This document shows, piece by piece, positions 13,981 to 21,688 of a stretch of DNA of 21,697 bases. The translations under genes and the position numbers were made by a program. Origin of the DNA: a virus; IMG/VR virus record IMGVR_UViG_3300045973_000471, positions 1 to 21,697 of that record, one strand, 5' to 3'. Under the pieces are notes generated by a model. The model was not told the DNA's origin, made no database searches, and saw only the letters and a list, made by a program, of their open reading frames with translations. How positions within the stretch are numbered: the first letter of the stretch is position 1; each line of letters begins with the position of its first letter.

Positions 13981-15359
13981 TGGGCAACGCCAAGATCATC
14001 CCGGCCAATCCGGAAGGGATTTTCCTACCCTATCAGAGCCGCTGGATCACCGACGCCAGCCGCCTTAAGCTCATGGAGAAGTGCCGGCAGATCGGCCTTT
14101 CCTGGAGCACGGCGTATGCCTGCGACGAGCGCACTTCAGCGGCCGGCTCCAAGCACGACCAGTGGGTTTCCTCACGCGATGATCTGCAGGCTCGGTTGTT
14201 CATTGAAGACTGCAAGATGTGGGCAAAGATCATGAACATGGCCGCCAACGATCTGGGCGAGCAGGTCATCGATCCCGAGAAGCGCCTGTCGGCCTTCGTG
14301 CTGCAGTTCGCCAGCGGCCGGCGCATTCACAGCATGTCGAGTAATCCGGATGCCCAAGCTGGCAAGCGCGGATCGCGCGTGCTCGACGAATTCGCCCTGC
14401 ATCCGGACCCGCGCATGCTGTGGTCGATTGCCTATCCTGGTATTACCTGGGGTGGGCAACTTGAAGCGATATCGACTCACCGAGGCAGCCACAACTTCTT
14501 TAACCATCTGATCCGAGAAGTCCGCGAGCACGGCAATCCGAAGAACATCAGCCTGCACCGCGTCACCCTGCAGGACGCGCTCGACCAGGGCTTTCTCTAC
14601 AAGCTGCAGCAGATGCTGCCGGCCGACGACGAGCGCCAGGGCATGGACGAGGCGGCTTATTTCGACCTGGTGCGCTCTGGCTGTGCTGACGAGGAATCGT
14701 TCCAGCAGGAGTACATGTGCAACCCGGCCGACGACGATGTCGCCTTCCTGGAATACGACCTGATCGCCTCGGCCGAGTACGCCAGCGGGGTCGATTGGCA
14801 GACCTGCTCGACCGGCCGCCTATACGCCGGCATCGACATTGGTCGCAAGAAGGATCTGACCGTGCTGTGGATCTTCGAGCTGCTGGGCGATGTGCTGTAT
14901 ACCCGGGCGGTTATCCGACTGCAGAACATGCGCAAGTCCGACCAGGAGAAGGTGTTATGGCCGTGGATCGCGCGTTGTGACCGGACCTGCATCGACGCCA
15001 CCGGCCTCGGTATCGGCTGGGCCGACGATGCCCAAGACAAGTTCGGCGTCAATCGCGTCGAGGCGGTGACCTTTACACCCCGTGTAAAGGAGGAACTTGC
15101 CTATCCGATCCGCAGCGCCATGGAAGACAAGAAGCTGCGCATCCCCTACGACCCGCAGACGCGCGCGGCGCTGCGCATGGTCACCAAGCAGGTGACAGCT
15201 TCCGGCAACGTGCGTTTCACGGCTGAGCGCACGCCGGATGGCCACGCTGACGAATTCTGGGCGCTCGGTCTGGCCAAGCACGCCGCATCAACTCAATCTG
15301 GTCCTGTCTTCGCTGACAGCCGGCCGCGCCGCAACCGCGTCGATCTTATGGGCTACTGA
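13980..15359 (+). CDS. Large terminase subunit (Mu gp28-like)
   Basis: A 459-residue packaging motor. The ATPase half has a Walker A-like phrase CRQIGLSWS (35-43) and a Walker B motif VLDE (134-137). The RNase H-like nuclease half keeps its acidic residues: D286 (YAGIDIG), D339 (CIDATG) and D424 (HADEFW). It would cut phage DNA with flanking host DNA and drive it into the head. The portal gene follows after one base. A perfect 9-bp inverted repeat (15070-15078 / 15082-15090) inside the gene hides a good Shine-Dalgarno sequence. Confidence 0.93.
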   Translation: MGNAKIIPANPEGIFLPYQSRWITDASRLKLMEKCRQIGLSWSTAYACDERTSAAGSKHDQWVSSRDDLQARLFIEDCKMWAKIMNMAANDLGEQVIDPEKRLSAFVLQFASGRRIHSMSSNPDAQAGKRGSRVLDEFALHPDPRMLWSIAYPGITWGGQLEAISTHRGSHNFFNHLIREVREHGNPKNISLHRVTLQDALDQGFLYKLQQMLPADDERQGMDEAAYFDLVRSGCADEESFQQEYMCNPADDDVAFLEYDLIASAEYASGVDWQTCSTGRLYAGIDIGRKKDLTVLWIFELLGDVLYTRAVIRLQNMRKSDQEKVLWPWIARCDRTCIDATGLGIGWADDAQDKFGVNRVEAVTFTPRVKEELAYPIRSAMEDKKLRIPYDPQTRAALRMVTKQVTASGNVRFTAERTPDGHADEFWALGLAKHAASTQSGPVFADSRPRRNRVDLMGY

Positions 15360-15360
15360 T

Positions 15361-16887
15361 ATGAAATTCTCCGACCACATTGCCCTGCGTGGCCGTTCCA
15401 TCGACTTTTCGGCGCTGGGCTTCTATCTGCCCAACCCCGACCCGATCCTGAAAACACGCGGAGGGCGCATCGAGTTGTATCGCGAGCTGCGCACCGACGC
15501 TCACGTCGGCGGCTGTATCCGCCGTCGCAAGTCGGCAGTCAAGGCGCTGGAATGGGGCGTCGATCGCGACCGGGCCAAGTCCCGCGTCACCCGCGAGATC
15601 GAGGCGATGTTTGCCGACATGGACCTTGAGCGCCTGATTGGCGAGGCAATGGATGCCGTGCTTTATGGCTACCAGCCAATGGAAATCCTCTGGGAGAGAC
15701 GCGGCAGCCTGGTAGTACCTGGTGAAGTGATCGGCAAGCCGCCGGAGTGGTTCCATTTCGACGCTGAGAATCGCCTGCGCTTCAAGACCCGTGAGAATCC
15801 GATGCACGGCGAGGAGATCCCGGCAATGAAGTTCCTGCTTCCTCGGCAGGATGCAACGTACCAGAATCCCTATGGTTTCGCTGATCTGTCGATGTGCTTC
15901 TGGCCCATCGTGTTCAAGAAGGGCGGCGTCAAGTTCTGGCTGGCCTTCACCGAGAAGTTTGGCAGTGCTTTTTCTCTCGGCAAGCTGCCGCGCGGCGCCA
16001 CGGCTGAAGAGCGGGCAAGCATGCTCGACAGCCTGGAGTCCTTGATTCAGGATGGCGTGGCCACCATCCCCGACGACGGCAGCGTCGAACTGGTCGAGAT
16101 GGCGGGCAAGAGCGCCAGCGCCGACCTCTACGAGAAGCTGGTGATGTATTGCCGCAGCGAGGTCAGCATTGCCCTCACCGGCACCAACCAGACGACCGAG
16201 GCCAGCAGCAATAAGGCTAGTGCCAGCGCCGGGCTGGAAGTCGCTGATGACCTGCGCGATGGTGATGCCGAGATTGTGGCGGCTGCGATCAACCAGCTTA
16301 TCCGCTGGGTGGTCGAGATTAACTGGGGCAACGCAGCGGCGCCGGTATTTGAGCTGTGGGACCAGGAAGCCCGTGACAAGATCCAGGCTGAGCGCGACAA
16401 GTCGCTGAAGGATGCTGGCGCCAACCTGACCCGGGCCTATTTCATCCGCTCCTACAATCTGCAGGAAGGTGATATTGCCGAGCCACCGCCGGCGCTGGTG
16501 AATCCTGCGGCCACTTCGGAAAACACGCCCAAAACGCAGGCAGACCAGGTCGCCTCCAATATGGCTCAGCAGGCTGATGCGGCGAAGGCTGAGTTTTCCG
16601 AAGTGCAGGCCGTCGAGATCCCGCAGGCGGACGATTCCGACCGGCTGTCCACGGCCACACAGCCCACCGTCGACGATCTGCTCGGAACCATTTCCGAAAT
16701 GGTTAATTCCGCTGGTGATTTGACCGAACTACAACGCAACCTTCTCAATGCCTATGGCGATTTGGACAGCGCTGAGCTGACAAGCCTGATGGCTGCCGCA
16801 TTCGCCCTGGCCGAGCTGAAGGGCATAGCTGCCGTCAGGCTTGAATCAGGGTTTTCAACTTCAACCTCCCCAATGGAGAAATCATGA
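15361..16887 (+). CDS. Portal protein (DUF935, Mu gp29-like)
   Basis: A 508-residue portal, the ring at the head vertex through which DNA passes. Typical DUF935 phrases are seen: HVGGCIRRRKSAVKALEWGV (about 50-70), LYGYQPMEILWE and TGTNQTTEASSNKASAS (about 275). The Asp/Gln-rich C-terminal part is helical. The ATG at 15361 has no strong ribosome binding site but follows the terminase stop by one base; a longer frame begins inside the terminase gene. The last residues (ESGFSTSTSPMEKS) differ from usual portal ends, consistent with a junction to the next, foreign-looking gene. Confidence 0.92.
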   Translation: MKFSDHIALRGRSIDFSALGFYLPNPDPILKTRGGRIELYRELRTDAHVGGCIRRRKSAVKALEWGVDRDRAKSRVTREIEAMFADMDLERLIGEAMDAVLYGYQPMEILWERRGSLVVPGEVIGKPPEWFHFDAENRLRFKTRENPMHGEEIPAMKFLLPRQDATYQNPYGFADLSMCFWPIVFKKGGVKFWLAFTEKFGSAFSLGKLPRGATAEERASMLDSLESLIQDGVATIPDDGSVELVEMAGKSASADLYEKLVMYCRSEVSIALTGTNQTTEASSNKASASAGLEVADDLRDGDAEIVAAAINQLIRWVVEINWGNAAAPVFELWDQEARDKIQAERDKSLKDAGANLTRAYFIRSYNLQEGDIAEPPPALVNPAATSENTPKTQADQVASNMAQQADAAKAEFSEVQAVEIPQADDSDRLSTATQPTVDDLLGTISEMVNSAGDLTELQRNLLNAYGDLDSAELTSLMAAAFALAELKGIAAVRLESGFSTSTSPMEKS

Positions 16888-18425
16888 GCCATCAATCTTC
16901 CCCGCTGATGACCGTTACGGTCCGACTTGCCGGAGCATGTACCCGCGGTCGCCTGATCAATTACCAGAAAAAACAGGCGATCCCTGGTGAAGTCTGTTTG
17001 GGTGTCTCTGTCGCCGACGGCAAGGTGAATGAACAGGTTCAGATCAATGTTCTGGGCAGCGCAACAGTGCAAACTGGCGGCATTTTCGCTGCCGGTGATC
17101 CTCTTGCATCCGATGCAAGCGGCCAAGTGGTGCTTTTCACTGGGGCTGGATATTGCGTCGGCCGCGCCATGGAGCCATCGACGGTTTCTGGCCAGTTCGT
17201 GGAAATGCTGCTGAATACGACTGCGCAAGAAAATCAGGTCAATGCAATTAAGACCGTCACCGGGAGGATTGAAGTTTTAGCCGGATCGGTTATTGACGGC
17301 ACTATCTACAATTTCGATCCGAAGAATTACAAGAATGCTCGCGCTGCGCTTGCAGACGTGAAGGCCGGGCTTGGTCACATGAACGTACTGTGTCTCGGTG
17401 ACTCAACAACTGCCGGCGTGAATGAAAGCGGTAACGCGAACGAGGTTGCTAGTTCGTGGGTGCGCCGACTTTCTGACCAGATGACTTCTTCGGGCATTCC
17501 ATCTAGCTGGCAAAACGTGATGGGCGACCACGCATGTAATAACAGCGGCGGTCTGCCTGATACTCGCGGCGTTGCTACCCTCGATACCCGAGTAGGCGCA
17601 CTCTCAGCAAACTGGGGGCCGCTCGGTGGATCAACAGGCTTGGCTCTTGGATTCAATCTTTTCATGACCAACACGGTGGATCAGATCACTTTCACGCCGT
17701 CAGGAAGCACAGACACGCTTGAGTTGTTCTACGTAGATCAGCCGGGTTATGCGGCAATTTCGGCCTTCGGTGGCGCTGCTGGAGCGACAGCTTCAACTCC
17801 GGCAACCGTTGTTCCTGCTGGCGATGGCAGAATTAAAAGTGCTGTATTTACGTGCGCCGGAACGTCAGTGTGGAAATTCGGCGGTGCTGGCGGTGCAAAT
17901 ATTATCCTTATTGGCTGGAAGGCGTACAACGCAGCGACTAAAGAAATCAGTTTCTTGAACTGCGGAAATCATTCGCAGAAATCAAGTCAGCCGCTTAGTG
18001 GTCCGCAGTATTACAGCGCCCTGAAAACCATTACAGATTCAACTAGCGCGTTGAAAAGCCCGCTCGCCTTTTACAGTTTTGGTATTAACGAGTGGCTGAA
18101 TAACTACTCTGCGGCTCAAACGCTGGCGAACATTCAAGGGCTGATCGCTCCTGCTCAGGCTGTAGGAACGGATGTTGTGCTGATTGTTCCGCCACCGTCT
18201 CCAACATCGCTTGCCACAGATGCCGCTCAACAGGCCCAAATTGCATCAATTTACGCAGCGGCAAGCCAATACAACTGCGCAGTCATTGACCTGTCAATGC
18301 GATGGGGTTCTCAGGCTGTCAGTTATCCGCTCAATATGTATGCAGGGCCGGGCGATGTCCATCCGTCTAAGCGTGGATACGCGGACATTGCTTCAGCAGT
18401 TCGCCGCTTCATGATTGCACTGTAA
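16884..18425 (+). CDS. Capsid-decoration (DUF2190-like) / SGNH-hydrolase fusion
   Basis: A 513-residue two-part protein. Residues about 10-110 resemble DUF2190-type capsid decoration proteins (LAGACTRGRLINYQ, ALGV-like CLGVSVADG, QINVLGSATVQTGG, GYCVGRAMEPS, FVEMLL). Residues about 165-513 form an SGNH/GDSL hydrolase with all key blocks: GDS (S174), GIN (N402) and DVH (D491, H493). The stretch about 230-350 is probably a beta-sandwich insert. Such hydrolases remove acyl or acetyl groups, often from sugars. If the first domain binds the head, the enzyme would be displayed on the capsid. GGAG at 16875-16878 supports the start, overlapping the portal stop. G+C is lower than in neighbours. Confidence 0.8.
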   Translation: MSHQSSPLMTVTVRLAGACTRGRLINYQKKQAIPGEVCLGVSVADGKVNEQVQINVLGSATVQTGGIFAAGDPLASDASGQVVLFTGAGYCVGRAMEPSTVSGQFVEMLLNTTAQENQVNAIKTVTGRIEVLAGSVIDGTIYNFDPKNYKNARAALADVKAGLGHMNVLCLGDSTTAGVNESGNANEVASSWVRRLSDQMTSSGIPSSWQNVMGDHACNNSGGLPDTRGVATLDTRVGALSANWGPLGGSTGLALGFNLFMTNTVDQITFTPSGSTDTLELFYVDQPGYAAISAFGGAAGATASTPATVVPAGDGRIKSAVFTCAGTSVWKFGGAGGANIILIGWKAYNAATKEISFLNCGNHSQKSSQPLSGPQYYSALKTITDSTSALKSPLAFYSFGINEWLNNYSAAQTLANIQGLIAPAQAVGTDVVLIVPPPSPTSLATDAAQQAQIASIYAAASQYNCAVIDLSMRWGSQAVSYPLNMYAGPGDVHPSKRGYADIASAVRRFMIAL

Positions 18426-18449
18426 ATCTAATCCCCTCTTCACGTTCCC

Positions 18450-19373
18450 GTGAGCTTAGCTACTACCTTACTCGCCTCGACCATTGGCCGGGTGTCCCCA
18501 AAATACAGGACCCTCGACCAGTGGGCTGAGACATATCGCAAAATTATTGCTGCTCGGCAGATCAGCGATAAGACGAAAGCGAATCGTCGCAGCAGCCTCG
18601 CGCACATCATTTGTTCTCTGAGTGGTGACCGGATCATCTCAAGCATTAAGCCGCATGAGGTGGCTGGGATGGTTCAAGAGATAGGAAAACGCCAGCCACA
18701 CACTGCAAAACGAGTCTTGATCGAAGCAAAAGACATGTTTTCAGAGGCAATAAACTATGGCTGGCTTGATCGGAATCCTGCGACACCAATCAAGGCTCCG
18801 CCAGTTCGTGTTCGCCGTCATAGGCTAACTATCGATCAATGGTGGGCAATTCTCCAATACTCCATAGAGAACATGCCTGCATGGGTTCCACGGATGCTTG
18901 CCCTGGCGCTGGTAACCGGTCAACGCAGGAGTGACCTTAGCCGGATGAAATTTTCAGACCTGTGGGACGGTCATTTGCATGTCGAGCAGGCGAAGACCGG
19001 AGAGCGCATTGCAATTCCATTGGCACTAAAACTGAATGCGATCGATTTGACCGTTGGAGAAATTATTGATGATTGCAGGGGTTACTACGTACCAGGCGAT
19101 GGGTTTCTGTTGAGAAAACATAATGGCATGCAGCTGGGTGATGCCTCTCTTTCTGCGAGGTTTGAAGAGGCGCGTGAAAATGCGTTGCCAAAAATTGGAG
19201 CAAATCCTCCATCACTTCACGAGTGCCGTTCGCTTTCAGAAAGGCTGTATCGCGATCAGGGCATCAATACAATGATTTTGCTCGGCCATAAACATCAGGC
19301 GATGACCGACATGTATAACGACGACCGAGGACTTACTCGGGGCAAGTGGCGAACAGTAGAGCTGGCAACCTGA
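18450..19373 (+). CDS. Tyrosine recombinase (phage integrase family)
   Basis: A 307-residue site-specific recombinase with a SAM-like N-terminal core-binding domain (about 20-110, TLDQWAETYRKIIAA and so on) and a catalytic domain with all residues in place: R159 (TGQR), K182 (AKTGE), H257 and R260 (HECR), H280 (LLGH) and the nucleophile Y289 (DMY). The ending resembles DLP12-type integrases. It starts with GTG and no clear ribosome binding site. Such a gene is not expected within the head operon of a transposable phage, which integrates by its DDE transposase. No attachment site was found around it. The local G+C is about 42-55%, lower than the flanks. gpF begins two bases after its stop. Confidence 0.9.
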   Translation: MSLATTLLASTIGRVSPKYRTLDQWAETYRKIIAARQISDKTKANRRSSLAHIICSLSGDRIISSIKPHEVAGMVQEIGKRQPHTAKRVLIEAKDMFSEAINYGWLDRNPATPIKAPPVRVRRHRLTIDQWWAILQYSIENMPAWVPRMLALALVTGQRRSDLSRMKFSDLWDGHLHVEQAKTGERIAIPLALKLNAIDLTVGEIIDDCRGYYVPGDGFLLRKHNGMQLGDASLSARFEEARENALPKIGANPPSLHECRSLSERLYRDQGINTMILLGHKHQAMTDMYNDDRGLTRGKWRTVELAT

Positions 19374-19375
19374 TA

Positions 19376-20881
19376 ATGATAAATATCGGTTTCAATACGC
19401 CGTTCGACGAGCAAATCACTTTCTTCCGGCAAAAACTGAATCTTCCGACCGAGCGTTGGGATGACATCATGCGCGCCGCGCATGACCGCTCGTTCGTCGT
19501 CGCAGGAGCGATGAAAGCAGACCTGTTGGCTGATCTCAATACCGCGGTCGGCACCGCAATTGCAGATGGAAAATCGATTGGATGGTTCCGCGATAACTTC
19601 AAGGCTATCGTCAAAAAACATGGCTGGACGGGCTGGACCGGTGAGGGCACTCCAGCTGGTGAAGCATGGCGTACTAAGGTCATTTACCAGACCAACCTGT
19701 CGACCAGCTATGCCGCCGGCCGTTATGCCCAGTTGAACGATCCGGAGCTGCTGAAAGTTCGCCCGTACTGGCGCTACAAGCACGCTGACGGCGTCGCCAA
19801 TCCACGTCTGCAGCACGTCGCCTGGAATGGCTTGACGCTACCGCATGACCATCTTTTCTGGCAGACGCATTTTCCGCCTAATGGCTGGGGCTGTCATTGT
19901 TCTGTACAGGCTGTCAGCAAGCGCGAATACGTCAAGGCACAGGCCGCAGGACTTGATTCCCCGCCAGAAGGTTGGGATGCGATAGATGAGAAAACCGGGG
20001 CCCCTCGGGGTATCGCCAAAGGCTTTGATTACGCCCCCGGAGCCAGCCTCAGTGACGAAATTGGACGCTTCGTTGAAAGGAAGGCGATCGACCTTCCAAA
20101 AAGTATTGCCAAAGTACTCCAGGATGATGTGGCCAGACTTTCAAAGCCTGTATTTGCCGAGGCGCCAACAGTGAAGGCAGCAGCCGAATGGGCTGTCAAA
20201 AATAACCTGGCCGACTTCGCCGACTATTCTGGCATCAAGCCGGAAGTGGCCAATGCATGGAATAGGAGTCTGTTCGATCACCTTCAGGAATTTCCCGAGC
20301 TGCGCGCCAATCAGAAATTTGTGGGAACGTGCCAGGCACAGTTCTCTCGCTGGCGTGAAATCGAGATCGATCGCTATATCACCAGGCTGCGGGCTCAAAA
20401 CAAACACCTCCCGGATGATTTCGACTTTAGGCTTCATGCGGAACGCCATATCGGATCGAGGAAGGTGGGAGGATCGACCTGGGCGCATTCATGGGCGAAT
20501 GGCGACGTGTCTGGAATCTCCGTCAACAAGAAGTGGGGATCAGCGCTGGACGAATTTAAGGCCTCTCTACTGCGGAATGTGGATACCAAATACCACCCGA
20601 TCGGATGCGACAGCATCAGAAGCGTGGTCGACCACGAATTGGGTCATCAAATCGATGATTTGCTTAGACTTCACCTTGACGCTGCTGTCATTGCCGCCTA
20701 TAAAGAGGCGAGAGCTTTAGGAATTACAGAAAAGGTTTCCGCCTATGCCAACAAGAACATCAAGGAATTCATCGCCGAGTGCTGGGCAGAGTCGCTCAAC
20801 AACGCGAGCCCGCGCGCCTTTGCCACAAGGATCGCCGGAATCATTCGCCAGCGATATTCAGATAAATTTGGTGCCGTATGA
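19376..20881 (+). CDS. gpF-like head morphogenesis protein with C-terminal zincin-like domain
   Basis: A 502-residue protein. Residues about 1-190 are the MuF (gpF/SPP1 gp7-like) domain, with YQTNLSTSYAAGRYAQL (about 104-120) and the typical LFWQTHFPPNGWGCHC (about 160-175). In MuF proteins this part associates with the portal and is packaged in the head. The C-terminal part (about 330-502) is unusual: it has HELGH (H420, E421, H424) followed by EFIAECWAE (464-472), a zinc-protease pattern like that of lethal-factor-type zincins. The DNA of this part is lower in G+C than the MuF part. The ATG at 19376 is preferred to an upstream GTG at 19346. Related MuF proteins carry variable toxin ends. 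Confidence 0.87.
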   Translation: MINIGFNTPFDEQITFFRQKLNLPTERWDDIMRAAHDRSFVVAGAMKADLLADLNTAVGTAIADGKSIGWFRDNFKAIVKKHGWTGWTGEGTPAGEAWRTKVIYQTNLSTSYAAGRYAQLNDPELLKVRPYWRYKHADGVANPRLQHVAWNGLTLPHDHLFWQTHFPPNGWGCHCSVQAVSKREYVKAQAAGLDSPPEGWDAIDEKTGAPRGIAKGFDYAPGASLSDEIGRFVERKAIDLPKSIAKVLQDDVARLSKPVFAEAPTVKAAAEWAVKNNLADFADYSGIKPEVANAWNRSLFDHLQEFPELRANQKFVGTCQAQFSRWREIEIDRYITRLRAQNKHLPDDFDFRLHAERHIGSRKVGGSTWAHSWANGDVSGISVNKKWGSALDEFKASLLRNVDTKYHPIGCDSIRSVVDHELGHQIDDLLRLHLDAAVIAAYKEARALGITEKVSAYANKNIKEFIAECWAESLNNASPRAFATRIAGIIRQRYSDKFGAV

Positions 20882-20994
20882 GCCTGACCTTGGCGTCATC
20901 ACCTCTGGCCTGTGTGCCACGCCGGAAGCCCAGGCTGATTTCGACGCTAATACTGCTGGCCAACCGCCAGGCTGATCTGCTTTCCGTCCAAGAG

Positions 20995-21019
20995 AGCCCG
21001 CTATCACGCGGGCTTTTTT
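20995..21019 (+). terminator. Rho-independent terminator between gpF and gpG
   Basis: A perfect 7-bp stem AGCCCGC (20995-21001) / GCGGGCT (21008-21014) has the loop TATCAC and six T residues at its end. The gpG ribosome binding site (GGGAG) follows at once. A strong terminator inside the head operon implies partial read-through or a second promoter for gpG and later genes. The 151-base gap holds no promoter that I can see; its first part is coding-like in another frame (see findings). Confidence 0.75.
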
Positions 21020-21032
21020 ATTGGGAGATGCC

Positions 21033-21545
21033 ATGAGCCAATTTTCCATCGCCGTCGACGACGCTGCTGTTATGGCCGCCCTGCAGCGCATTCGGGCGCG
21101 CACTGAAAACCTCGGCCCAGTTCTCAAGGCGATCGGTGAAGACCTGGTTGGAAGCACCAAGCAGCGTTTCGCAACCGCGACCTCACCAGATGGAACGCCA
21201 TGGGCAAGGAATAGCGATGTCACCATCTCGCGCTACCTTGGGTTGAGTAGCGCCAATTTCAAAAAGGATGGATCTCTGTCTAAGAAGGGCGAGGCTCGAC
21301 TGGCTGGAAAGAAACCGCTCACCGGTGAAACTGGCGCACTTGGCCAGCAAATACACTACCAGGTGAATGGAAATGTCCTCGAAGTCGGATCGACCATGGA
21401 ATACGCCGCCATGCAGCAATTCGGTGGAAAGCGGTCTGATTTTCCGAACCTCTGGGGTGACATCCCGGCCCGCCCATTTTTGGGCCTGTCTGAACAGGAT
21501 ATTTCGGGCATCAACGAGACTGTTTTGGACTACCTGGAACTCTGA
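21033..21545 (+). CDS. gpG-like virion morphogenesis protein
   Basis: A 170-residue protein of the phage virion morphogenesis family (Mu gpG). Typical phrases are KQRFATATSPDGTPWA (about 45-60), LTGETGALGQQIHY (about 97-110), STMEYAAMQQFGG (about 121-133) and the ending IPARPFLGLSEQD. In Mu, gpG is a minor tail/head-completion factor linked to tail assembly. GGGAG at 21023-21027 supports the ATG at 21033; the TTG at 21021 is not needed. It is followed by a terminator. Confidence 0.9.
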   Translation: MSQFSIAVDDAAVMAALQRIRARTENLGPVLKAIGEDLVGSTKQRFATATSPDGTPWARNSDVTISRYLGLSSANFKKDGSLSKKGEARLAGKKPLTGETGALGQQIHYQVNGNVLEVGSTMEYAAMQQFGGKRSDFPNLWGDIPARPFLGLSEQDISGINETVLDYLEL

Positions 21546-21555
21546 TTTTTTTCCT

Positions 21556-21590
21556 AAAATTGGGCCGCTTTTTTCATGCGGCTCAATTTT
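21556..21590 (+). terminator. Terminator-like hairpin after gpG
   Basis: The arms AAAATTGGGCCGC (21556-21568) and GCGGCTCAATTTT (21578-21590) pair over 13 positions with one G-T pair and a nine-base loop. The AT ends let it work in both directions: T-rich DNA lies on each side. It probably ends the operon that includes gpG. Confidence 0.8.
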
Positions 21591-21653
21591 CGTCACACGA
21601 AACTAATTTTCAGTGCGGCCGCCCGGAAAATCCCGCTTCTTCCCGGCCTATCC

Positions 21654-21688
21654 CATTTATCTCGTCACTACCGTTTCATTTATCTCGT
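21654..21688. repeat. Two 12-bp direct repeats at the right window edge
   Basis: CATTTATCTCGT occurs at 21654-21665 and again at 21677-21688, a period of 23 bases, close to two helical turns. The region 21591-21697 has no gene. Helix-phased repeats upstream of the next operon could bind an activator or repressor, and more copies may follow beyond the window. They could also be transposase-type end sites, but no end structure (terminal TG with target duplication) can be shown. Confidence 0.6.

Noticed and set aside
16860-19400. Direct repeats (att-like sites) flanking the hydrolase-recombinase insert
   Set aside because: Comparison by eye of both borders gave no shared word long enough to be meaningful.
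20878-21036. 52-codon frame after gpF as a possible immunity gene
   Set aside because: No ribosome binding site, runs through a strong terminator and over the gpG start; composition not convincing. Kept only as a possibility in the findings.
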